DNA of 64,000 bases from Drosophila miranda. Its lineage: Eukaryota; Arthropoda; Insecta; Diptera; Drosophilidae. Each line of letters starts with the position of its first letter. Within the stretch, counting starts at the first letter, position 1. The translations under genes and the position numbers were made by a program. Shown here one piece after another: positions 36,301-47,600 of this stretch. The stretch lies in NCBI RefSeq assembly GCF_003369915.1, contig NC_046675.1:14260001-14324000 (forward strand), in the 5' to 3' direction. The notes below the pieces were generated by a model, which worked only from the letters and a program-made list of their open reading frames with translations, had not been told where the DNA came from and did not search any database.

Positions 36301-39300
36301 ATTTATCACTTAATAAATTTCCTTTTCTCCCCGAACTGCTTCTATCTTCTATGGTAATTGGAACTGCTGAAATCGAAATCGAACAAATTGCGGGTTGGTT
36401 AAATTATAGCCCTGCCAAAGTCCTGGATTGTGGGTTAGAAAGTTTGGAGTTATGGGTTTGATAATTGAAAGTTTATTCTGGCTAGCTTCATGCCACACAA
36501 ATCTCATGGCAAAAGAAAATTGTGAATCGATCCAAAGCTCTGATGTCTTTATATACAATAACATATAGAATTTTATTAATAAAATTATACAATTAGCGCT
36601 CAATGCTCTGCGGTCTTGATTGATACTTGTTTGCGAGATTGTTTCTATATAATACAAATATATTTATAGGTATTATATACTTTTTCTAAGCATAATAACA
36701 TAATAAATGAACTCATTTAAGAATTAAGAATCTTCTGGCCAGAAAGAGGAGGAGGAAACAAGTGAAATATCTTTTTATATTGGGGGCAAGATTATAGTCG
36801 AGGCTCTTGCCAATTCGATGTAATTCCAAGGTCATTGCCACTAAAATAAATTTATTTTGCTGAATTGTTGCATGAAATTTGATTTATTTCGCAAATCCCA
36901 GCGGATTTATGAGGCATAAAGTTAAAAATATCCAACAATTTCAATAAATTCGCATTGATCTGCATAAAAGGAAAGTATTTTCCTGGGGCTTGGCTTGGCT
37001 TTTTGCTAAACTGTATCAATAAATGTCATAAATGCGAATAAAAGAGAAGAAACAGCGGATATCAAAGGCGTATTAACGTTTTTACGCACTCGTTCGCTCT
37101 TCCAAAGCGACTTAAAAGCCAAATCAAGGAAAGGAAAAGGAAAGGAAAAGCAAGACGAGCTGACTCCTGCCTGGCTGGCTGGCATATCCTTTCGTGCCGG
37201 CACAATTTATGTAAAAGTCTTATGCATAAAATTGCGCATCATTGAGGTTCAAATGCTCGGAGACAGATTTGTGGAGCGGCAGCAACATCATCAATATACT
37301 TCGCGTCGGCATCATCGCTGGCCATTAAGTGCGGCCCCCAAGTCGACGGCGAGGTCTCAAATCCTGCTGAGCTGTTCCCGCTAAACGTTGCGCATACGCC
37401 ATGTGTGTTGGGGAAACTTAAGCGCGGCTATTAGGACAAATTGAATAATATTGAACGCGCTCTTGGTCTCCCGGTCTCCCGGACTCCGTCTCAGTCTCAT
37501 CCTCCAGCTATACGATATTTTATGCATTTGTTTGTGACTTTGAAGTGCTCTCAACACTTTTCCCATTTGGTGATTTTATTTTTCCTCTCGTTTTATTTTT
37601 GGCTTTTATCAGCACACGCACAGACCTGGTCTGGACTGGGGGAGAAGGCTCAAGTCGGCTAAATCTCGGCGATATATTTTACATCATTATAGCTGCCGCT
37701 GGCATCTTCCTTGTCTCCTCGTCTCCTTGTATCCTGGCATCCTCAAAGCTCCCACTGCTCCATCCCGACGCTGTTCTTGTTTATGTTTTGTTGCTTCCCT
37801 CGCGATTTTATGACTTTGGCAGGGCTCTAGCTCTACCACTACCCCTCCCAGAACTCGCTTGATTCCCGAACAAAGCTATTGAAGCAGATTCCGCTGACTC
37901 TCACTTTCCCCAGGCCCCCTCCTCTTTGCAGCACCTCCCACTGGCTCGGAGTTCCTTCCCCTTCCTGCCGCACTCAATGAAATTCATTTTTCGATATGTT
38001 ATTTCTGCCTCACTCATATGTGAGGCATTGGTTTACCTGGAATCTGTAACCGCCCCCATATCCCTGCCACTTCCCCTCCCCCAGCCAGAGCTCCCATCCT
38101 TCCTTCCATCCAGAGCGACACTTTTAGCATCATTATCTGCACGGCATCGAAGGCTCAACTCAAGCTCAAGCACTTTGAGTTATGCGTGAGGCAGACGCTC
38201 AAAAAACATAAAAAACAAATAAATGGCAGGGAAAAACGAAGTGTACACAGAGACACACCACACACGCGCACTGGGGGAGGGGTTTTTCTTGGGGTAAGTC
38301 AGGGATGGGCAAAAGGCGATTAAAACATACACACTTTCCCACATCCCAGCCCATATCATTCAAGCCAAATAGGAGAATTTTATTACCCGATTTTTCAGTT
38401 GAAGATTTAAGAAGTGCCAGATCTAAGACAATCCGATATTTTTTATGGTTTAGCTGTAGCTTTCAATGGGAGTTGTAGGGTGCATACATATATATAAATA
38501 AATAGCACACATTTGTTTTCTCCTCATGTTAATGGGCAAAAAACATGTGCAACATTTCGCTCGTGTTTTTTTCTGAAAGTAATGATTAAAATCTACCATG
38601 TTCCACAAAAGTTGTATATATTTTTGGAAATTCCCGGTTTGTTTTATAATTATGAAAAGAGTAAATACATTTAGAGGATGACCTACTTTGTACACATCAA
38701 ATGTATGTTACATGTGGGATCAGTTTGTATTTGGTATCCATTAGTTTTTTTCCCCTTCGATTTGCTTTGAGATGTGTTTCTGTTTGGTGTAATCAGTGCG
38801 GGATCTTGGGCTTCTTTGTGTTTGTTTCCTGTGGCTGGTGTTCGGAGTCGCGTCTCAAAGGCGCCTTTGTTGGTCCCTGTTTGATAGGGGACACGAGCCA
38901 AATGTTTGATTTTTAAGCTGGTTTTGTGGCTGTGGTTAACAATCATCTCATTGATGGGTTTAATTTGCCTAAGTGCAGCCTTCAACTGCAGCACTGTCGG
39001 GTCGGAGAGTTCGCACATTTTCACACAGGCAACAGGACTAAGCCGACACCTCGACCAGGCGTTGGGTTATTTTTATGGTCCAGGTTATTCGATGTCTGTT
39101 GGCACATAAACAGGCAGCATCCATCGCATCCATCCTATCGCATCCCATCCATCGGGGGCGCTGGGGGGTTGGGTGTGGGGTGTGCTTAACACACCATTGA
39201 ACTGTTACGCAACACGAATGAACCCACACAGCCGCACAAAGAGCAGCACACACACATATGTCCGGCGGTGGCCCCGGCAGACAAATCCCATTTGATGTTC

Positions 39301-41700
39301 ACTCAGCAGAAAGGCAACGCCAATGAAGCATGCAAAAGGTATTTCAGTTTTTCGTTGCTGTTTCTCTGGCTCCGGCTTCAGATTGCTGAGATTTTGGCTT
39401 TGTAACTCAAAATCTGTCGGCAGTGGCAGGGCCAGGGGCAGTGGCAGGGGCAACAAGGAGCGAATGTGCAAACATCATGGAAAACGCTGCCCCAGCAACA
39501 GCAACAGCAACAACTTTGCCAACAACAAAAGGAAATCCCAAGAAACAAAGGCCGAACGCAGATAAAGACGCTTACAGGCCGCAACCAAGGAAAAGAAAAC
39601 TTTTCCTTTTTCGCTTTGCTTTTTTGTGCGCTGTTGCTTTTTCCGCATTTTATTGAACTTTAATTCATTTTGCAGTAGCCAGCAAAATGTGCAGAATAAA
39701 ATGTTTTATTTAAGTTCTACTTTGTGCAAATGTGCCCCGTTCCGGGTCGAAAGATGCAGCCCAACATCTTTTTCCTTTTGGACCCCCAATGCGTGGCATC
39801 TGTGAAAGTACATGTATGCTGGGGGATCTCCCCCCATTGTCCATTGGGTCATAAAATGGCTTCCGGTTATACTTCAAGTGAGATTAACTTGTCGTTTACA
39901 ATTTCCCTTTGATTTGTTTCCAACCGGAATGGGGCATTGCTAGACGAGATGGCTGTATGGTCGCAGGGAAGGTTGTCCTGGCGGGGCTTTCGCTTTCATC
40001 TTGCGACACTCCTTGGTGGTGGCTGCAACGATGACTATTGCCCTGCACTTGCCGGAAAGGTATATTGGTTGTCAAGAGAAAATTAGGAGTTATATGCCTG
40101 TTCTATCCGGGGATTACTGAGCAATTCAAACCCGAAACAAATGCGGAAAAGGCCAGGGATTATTTATTGGGGCCACTTATTTATTGGCAGCCACTAGCCC
40201 CTTGGCCAATTCCAAAAGTTTATGAAGATGAAACATTTGCTGTGTGCATAGGGGTAGACTCTTATTTATTTATTCACAACAATCTATCATGCTTGTAGTC
40301 ATGGAGGCTCTAATTTAACTCTGAGTTTGAGTGTATGACATTGTCTGAATGTGATTAAAAAACCTTTGGGCGAATTAGGGAAAAATATTTACTAAATATA
40401 GTTAATTGATTGATCGATGAACACAATTAGTATGATATTTATTCAATCGAATCTTGCAGTATATGTGATTTATTTGATTTCAGTTTAGTCCAACAACGAA
40501 TTGCTAGCAACATCAGATTGTGCTTTTTTAACTACCCAAAAAACAATGCTAAACCATTATAAAAGATATTTCTTCTTTTTCTTTTGTATTCCCAATTACA
40601 TATTTTTTTGTTTCTATATTTTTGTGGAACAAATCGTAGGCCATCAGAGAGTTGTGTAGTCTGAGAAGTGCTCGCCTTTTTTCCACCATTCAGATTGAAA
40701 AATGCCCATGTAATTGGTGTATTGTTGTTGTTGGGGGCTGGTACAAATTGATTTACAACAATTCATTTTCGCTTGGGGCAACGGGGCAACGGGGCAACGG
40801 GGCAACGCCAACCGCTGTGAGACCCAAACCAGCTGACCAGAACCATTGCGGGCCACAGCCCGGGGAGCGGTCTCTGGGAGAGGTCTCAGGTGTGAGTCTT
40901 ATTTGTTTTCAAATTGTTTTCCCCGCTTTGTTCTGGTTTCTTTTGCCGGTTTGTCCTGTTCTTGGCTTGAAAGGGAAGCCACACTAAGAGTGCGGGCCAC
41001 GTTTGGGGCTGGGGCTGGGGCAGCCCTGGCCTGCCACTAATTCCGTTTTATGCTGGCTATGGCTCCATAGAAGTGCACTCAGCTTTCACTTTCGCGCTGC
41101 ACACCTTTGGGTAAACACAAAACCAAATCTGGCCCAGTTCGCGGCTGCTATGCAATTAAGCCACGCAATCAGAATGCAAGATGAAGGCTCTGCAAACAAT
41201 TGAATTCGGCGAGGACGCCACCTGGCAGGAAGGGACCGTCCGGGCCGGGCCGGTCCTGGTCCGGGTTCGTGGCCCAAATGTTGGCAAAATGGCGGCCACA
41301 AGCTGCAAAGTCAACATGGCAGCTGACATCTGTCAGATGCTGTTATTTCGCTGCACTTTTAGTTGCCTTTCGGCTCCAGTTAGGCATCTGTGTTCTGTTG
41401 TCCCATACTGGGGAGACTGGTCGGACTTTGTATGTTTGCTGAGCCCGGCCGAGCACTTACAATGGCTTAGTAAGGGCTAAATTGGAGCCACTAACGAGCA
41501 GCAGCAGATGGCACCTCCGATCGTGGAACTGCTGCTCCATCACAGCTTTGCATTTTAGTAAACCTTAATTTGAATAAGTCATACCACATGTTCTTGAGAT
41601 AATTTTGTATAGCCGATTCGTGCCAACTAAAGCGGCGCACAGGCAGATGGACATTCGCCTATTATGCATGGTATTAAAGAATCTTTTTTGTTAGGTTTAC
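33350..41700. other. Non-coding region between sim and the small secreted-protein gene
   Basis: About 8.3 kb with no supportable gene. Frames of 100-157 codons on both strands are compositionally biased and overlap each other. Simple repeats are a 10-bp CTGGTCTGTT unit at 34835-34868, GGAAA repeats near 37128-37150 and four copies of GGGGCAAC at 40775-40806. It may hold sim or timeout regulatory DNA, but no site cluster was recognised. Confidence 0.45.
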
Positions 41701-41814
41701 GAATGCAAATTTGTATAATTGTTAATGGATTGGGTCAAAGGAACTAATCTTAATGTCACGCTTATTTGGTTGCCGTATTCAAACCCCTAGTTCAATATGT
41801 GGCAGTCTGTCACT

Positions 41815-42249
41815 ATGGATCGAAAGCTGATATTCGTGGGTGAGTAAAGATGATATTTGCCCTCCTCTGATAATCTCTCTCTGAAAACCAAACTACATTC
41901 TACAGTTCCACTGCTCCTCTGGCAGTTGGTACAAATCCCTGGCTCGACGGGGGGCTACAGTGGCTTTGAGATAGCAGAGGAAATAACGACTGTACGTCAA
42001 TACTTGCCGGGACCTATAAGGATGCAGAGAACTGAAGGACGGACTCGAAACACTTTGTCAATCGATCAAGAGAATGCTACATTTAATGGGGAAATGGTGG
42101 ATAACTACTGTTGCTTCTGGGTGTATCAGAAGCATCCAGCGATTCCCGAGAACTGGGAGCATCGCGCAGAGTATCCCTGGGATTTTGTACTCAATGGAAT
42201 TTTTGTGAAGAATCAACGAAACTATACCGATCCCGATCCAGTCCATTAG
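41815..42249 (+). CDS. Small putative secreted protein, uncharacterised, two exons
   Basis: Exon 1 (41815-41839) ends at a GTGAGT donor and exon 2 (41906-42249) follows a CTACAG acceptor. The 66-bp intron is typical of Drosophila and splits a Val codon. The product is 122 aa and starts MDRKLIFVVPLLLWQLVQIP, a basic residue pair followed by a hydrophobic core, as in a signal peptide; the mature part is hydrophilic. It has a Cys-Cys pair (NYCCFWVYQKHP), a possible N-glycosylation site NATF and another at NYTD, and ends DPDPVH. An in-frame ATG at 41797 would add six residues (MWQSVT). I prefer 41815 because the signal peptide then begins at the N-terminus. I do not recognise the family. The splice signals and the signal peptide that appears only after joining argue for a real gene. 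Confidence 0.6.
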
Positions 42250-43724
42250 ACCATTGGACCGCCGATTCAACCGTTTTTCCAACAGATAGACCAATCGATT
42301 GTGTGCACTGTGGCTATGAGTTTAATTGGGCCCTGGCCCTGGGCCCACGTACATCTTAACTGAGGCACAAAATTATAATTAACTTTGTCTGGGTAAAGTT
42401 TCCTCAAAAGTTGTGATATTCATTCAGTGACCCCAAAGCGGACGGAGGACTCTTTTTGTGCCTAAAAGTCTGACAGCACATAATGTATTTGACACATTAT
42501 AATCAGGTTTGCATAGTGTGCTTCCTTCAGTCGTAGTCAGTGGCTCTCCCTCTTGTTGCCCCCGGGAGCCAGGAGCTGGCGACGTTTGGGCTTCTTGGGC
42601 ACTTTTGACATGCTTTGCTTATTTGGTCAGCATGTTGTTGTAGTTAGGAGTAGTTGTTCATCATCCGCATTAGCATCATCATCATCGTCATCGGGCTGAG
42701 CATAAGTCGGAGCCGAGAACGTTGATAAATATGCAGCCCGGGCTCGTGTCTGGGCATTTACTTAGTTAATTAAATTCAACTTCTTCAGTTGAGGGACTTG
42801 ACTAGGACGTGGGCATGGGCTTGGGCTTGGGCATGGGCGGCAAGGGAGCAAGTTTAGTGCTGCCAGGCGAGGTCCTTGACAGAGAGTTGAGCAGGTGGCA
42901 AAGTCCTGCTCTCTACTCCCTGCTCCCTGCCGCTCATCTTCCGGGCCCGGAACTGGTGGCAAAAGTTTGCCCATCGTATTTGCTCATATCGTAAGTAAAT
43001 AACTGGGGCGGCCTCGATGTTTGCTTTTAATTTCGCCCCTCCTCCTTTCTTTGGTTTTTAATGTGTCTGGATGATTAGTGCGGATGCAGATGCAGTGCAT
43101 CTTGACCAGGCTATTTGCATAATTCACATGGACGGGCTTCAGCAATTTCCTGCTCCACTGACAGATGAAAATGGTGAACGGATTTAAATTTGCCACAAGG
43201 TGACAATACCAACACACCATTGGGACTCTGCATTTTGTTTCTTTAGGGATGCTGTCTAGTGACTTATGCAAGCAAATAATTTCGATTTAAATCGATTTTA
43301 AATGGAATCGAGTGAGTGTATCTAAGGCATACAAGTGTTCAATGCATTGGCCATTACTCGTTCGGTTATATCAACATTTTCCATCAGGATTGCTTGCTTT
43401 GAGGAGCAAGAATGGGAGAGCAAACGTTATTTAACACGCATACGAGTACGTACACATTTATGTAGTCTGTCTGTCTCCGTTTTGATGCGTAGCTCAAACA
43501 GAACAATCTTTAAAGAAGGAGCAGAGGCAGTACAAAGTCGGCATAATCATTTCATAAATGTGATATAACATTGTACACATCCATGGAGGTGGTATTGGAG
43601 GTGCCCGGAATGATCTTGTAGGCGGAAATCCCCCATCTATGTAGATGCCTCCATTTTGACACCTGACAATTCATTCCTAGACTTAAGAAAGCGAGCACAA
43701 ACGATATGAGGAGAAGCTAGGGCA
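42250..43724. other. Intergenic, nothing identified
   Basis: No gene is supported. A GGGCTTGG/GGGCATGG repeat lies at 42808-42840. The 3' end of the small secreted-protein gene should lie near the start, but no canonical AATAAA was seen close to its stop. Confidence 0.45.
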
Positions 43725-43905
43725 GCGACTGTATATTCATACTGGATACTAAGTCAGTAGGGCTCACTGCGCCAAAAGGGAATGCTTTGCTCCTTCAGAC
43801 TATAATATTAATCTGATCTGATCCAGACAATTCGACAATCTGGTAGATATGGTCATTATATATGATTCTGAGTTTTCGGCTTTTTCGTATCTTTAAAATT
43901 TGAAT
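43725..43905 (-). mobile_element. DINE-1 fragment
   Basis: Read on the minus strand it matches the 3540-3760 part of the DINE-1 copy at 3.0-3.8 kb. It shares GATACGA..AA..GAAAACTCAGA, then CTGGATCAGATCAGAT, then CTTAGTATC near the end. It is shorter and more diverged, and the terminal GGGTATA and hairpin are not intact. Confidence 0.65.
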
Positions 43906-44284
43906 TAAAGACCTAATACAAATTTTACTTTACTACGACATCCAAGTTCTCACACGCAAGAGATCGAATCAAGGACCATCTAAAGGTTTTTCGACTCCAA
44001 CAATTTGAAATATACTTGTTTCAGTGAGCGATCGGTTCAATAATACGGCCAGAATGAAGTGTGTGACTACCAGCCAAGCTATAGCTGTCTCTCCATTTCT
44101 ACTTGGCCATTGATATGATTGTGTAAAATGCAAAGTTTTTCTGTTCTTTAAGTTATTCTTGATATCTAAGATTTCAAGAGTCGCCGGATCAGCGGGAAGC
44201 TCTTAGTTCCAGATCAAGGCAATAGAGTGCGTATGAGTGTGGTAGCTCCATCTGTCGTTTTTGCAGATCAGTACGATTCCATAC
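43906..44284. other. Intergenic DNA before the timeout promoter repeat
   Basis: No coding potential or recognised element. It may include diverged repeat sequence continuing from the neighbouring DINE-1 fragment. Confidence 0.35.
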
Positions 44285-44550
44285 GCAGTGTTGCTGGCAA
44301 CATTAACTTGTAAACCGTGTTTTAGTCAAAACACAATGTATGCAAGTATTTAAAATATGCCAGTCAATTAGAAAATAGGTTCATTAATCGTATAAAACTA
44401 TGTGGGCATGGATAAATGCTCTATATAGCTAAGAATATTCGACGGAATATCAAAAACGATGAATATGTATAGTAGAACTTGAGTTCATCAGTATATATAC
44501 GGTATATTTTGTTATATTTCTGAGGACGGTATATTTTAACGATCAATCCG
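44285..44550 (+). repeat. Copy of the pic-upstream repeat at the timeout promoter
   Basis: It shares GTTGCTGGCAACATT (44290-44304 versus 4005-4019), then CCAGTCAATTAGAAAAT..TTCATTAA, then CTATATAGCT..AATATTCGACGGAATATCAA (44421-44453 versus 4681-4713). ATATTT..TTTCTGAGG and a CGGTATATTTT motif follow. The order and orientation match the pic upstream block, with the middle of the block missing. Confidence 0.7.
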
Positions 44551-44561
44551 CGGTCACACTG
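44551..44561 (+). promoter_or_regulatory. Ohler Motif 1 core promoter element of timeout
   Basis: CGGTCACACTG is a perfect match to YGGTCACACTR and lies 104 bp upstream of the timeout ATG. This fits a TATA-less housekeeping promoter. Confidence 0.7.
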
Positions 44562-44664
44562 GTACGAGCAGCTGTATATTCGCGCGCTTTTTTGCAAATT
44601 GATTTCTGTTGGACTATATTTCGTTAATAAATTGTTTTAACGTTTGTGTTTTTCGGTTTTTGTA

Positions 44665-47600
44665 ATGTCTGTGTTGCTGGCGGACATTGACGCCACATGC
44701 GCGGCGCTTGGCTACAGCGATGGACAACGCTACCAGGCCGAACCAGATGCAGCAGAGGGCCTGAAGGTAACAATAAACAACAGGGCTGCTGAAGATCAGA
44801 TTGTATATATTTTGTTTTCATTGAACCGTCTTAGCATTTGATTTGGATCCTGAGACGCGATCTGGACAACCATGAGTACCGCCGCCACCTGGGACGCTCG
44901 AAGGTGCTGCAAACGGATTTGGTCTACATGCTGCCCGACTACGTTCACCACGAGGAGCTGTCGGACCTGTTGATCCGCCTGCTGGTCATTCTGACCAACC
45001 CCACGCTGCTGCTGTATCGTGAGGGACCCCCCAGCGACAATCACGGACGCAAGGTGTTCATGGAGCTGATCGATATCCTGCAGGGCTACAAGGCAGCCTT
45101 TGCCAAGGACAAAATCTGGACGGCTCTGTTTGATAAGCTTAAGCAGGCCCTGGAAATAGTGAGTATTACAATTGTCATACAGTAAAGCCAATTGAACAGC
45201 AATTAATAGAAGGGAAGATAGCGGTAGCAACGACAGCAATCCTTGATATGCATGTGCACGGTGGTCTCATCAAGGCAGAAAGTACTGCACGACACCGAGT
45301 ACATTTCGAGGCTGCAAAATCTACCCCAGGCGGCCAAGACTCCCTTCCTCATGGTGTTTCTGTTTGCCACAGCAAGTGGCGTTCAAGACGAAGCTTGCGA
45401 CATTTAAAAGGCATTACGCGGTTTTTGAATTCAAAATTCTTGATTAACGTTCTACCAGATTTACTCCAGACGTACATACGATGCTAAACAAGTTTGTGAA
45501 TAGATGTCCAATTTCCTCCGTGCCGAGATTTCGTTAATTAGTCTGTGTAAATGGGCTCCTGTGGCAAAGCCGCGCAATTATCGTTTGGGCATTTGCGAAA
45601 CTATTTCTGTAATCTCTATAATCTTTACATTAATGGCCAAGCGGGCACGCAAAACTTTTAATGGCTCTTGCAGCTGCTAGCAGTCAAGTTTGGGGGGAAA
45701 ATGCTTTTCCCTTATACCCGTTTTAGTTTTGTTTTGGTCCGCTCTGGCTTTTTAATTGTGCTCGTCTGTCTCTTTTGTGGGGTCCATAACTAGTTTGAAC
45801 TTCATATCTATCTGCTCGGTTTCAGCTATCCTTCATTGAAAACAAAGTTGAATTCTTAAAGACATCTCACTCTGTGGCCCCAGCACATCCAAAGATGAAG
45901 TTTAATTTGAAAATATCCCCCAAATCAAATCATCAGCAAGTTCCTTTCATTTCAATTTTCCTTCAACCCAAAATCGCAAAAAAATTCGCAACAAGTATAT
46001 TAAATAAACACCCACGACAAGTGTGCGTGGGGGCGTTGGGGGTGGTGCTAAGGCACCTTCGAATCAAACACTCCACAGCTGCCCAACAAAACACCATTCC
46101 ATCATAGGCCCAGGCATCAGCGTTGCAAAAAAATGTGTAAAACCGAATCCAATTCGATTCGTGGGTCTACGTCTAGTCGAAACCACAAAAGAAAAGCAAA
46201 AGCACCACAACAATGATGGCCAATCTGTGTGGGTGTGTCTCTACCGCACAAATGCTTTCATTTGTTAGTTTGTACATGAAAAAAACATGCAAAAAGCGAA
46301 CCACAAGGAAGGTTCGTAGTCCGAAACTTTACATACCCTTGCTGATTAATCTAGTAGATGTAGGAGCTTCGAGGATTGTGAAGATTGTACAATTGCACAA
46401 GATGTGGGAGTTTTGTGGCCTGTGCTTAAAGTGGGACTATGGTATCCAAGCTTGGCATGGCTTAGTAGTCAAATCTTACTCAATACTTTATTAAAACTTC
46501 CATTAAACATTCCTGTTTTGATATATATACAATTACGAATTGTTCTTCGTTAACCTTGAATAAAAATAACAACAGAATATGTACTCGTAAACTTGTAGTA
46601 TAGCGATCTTGGTAGTACAGAATTTGGTCACAGCCACCGAAGTACTAAATGATGGTCGCGGAGGCCTACAGTCCGCTTGAGGCAGGCTCCTCAAAAATTC
46701 ATAATATAAAGATAATCTCTGGATTTTTGTGGGCAATTGGTGGAGGAGCTTAGGGTTGATTGCCATAAAGTTGATATTGAAAATTAGCTTTGAATATAAA
46801 GTTGTTTCAAACTAGTTTCTACCCAACGAATGAGAATGCAGTAGGGTGAGGAGTTATCTTGCTGTATCTGTATCTTAGCAACCGAAACAATAAAAACTTG
46901 AGCCTCAAAGATGGAAAAACGCTGAGGAGCGAAACCCCGGTCTAGCATAACGACACAAATAAATTCATTTAAAGCCGATTGAATCGACATTCATAACACT
47001 CCGGGGAGCAATTCCAAAGGATTTTCATGGGACTTTGTTTCCAGCGCTCCCATCGCCATTGCCAGCCCGAGGATTTCTCTGCATTTTCATTTTTTAGGGA
47101 GCATTTCCCTCTTTCCCTTTTATTTCTGCTGTTTTTCGCTTTCTGTTTTTTTGTTAGGTTAAATACAGGCGGATTTCTATATGGATGCTGTCTATTTGTT
47201 GTCGTTGATAATGAATGTGTGCGAGGATTTTTCCGCTGCTGCCTCTGGCTGTGCGGCTGACACCGCCCCTCCCCGCCTCCTTATCCCCATGGATGTTGTT
47301 GCTGGCTGACTTTTTATGCTTTACTTCTTTATTTGCGTCGCGCCGACTTACACGCTTTGATGTATGCGCGGCGAGCAGCCAAGTGGACCGGCCAGAGAAG
47401 GCGGTGGTGAAGGAGGAGGAGGACTTTCGAGCTTTCAGTTTTGAATGAGCCACCTCCGCTACGCTCCGTTGTTGTTGCTGTTGCTGTTGCTGTTGCGTAG
47501 GGAAACCAAAAACGGAAGTCATTATTAACTTTGGCTTTGAGATGGGGCTCGGGGTCTCGGGCCTCTCTCTGCTTGCTGCTTCCCTTCCTTGCCCGGGTTG

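Noticed and set aside
38683..39024. 113-codon minus frame between sim and timeout
   Set aside because: No motif, signal peptide or splice support; composition fits a chance frame.
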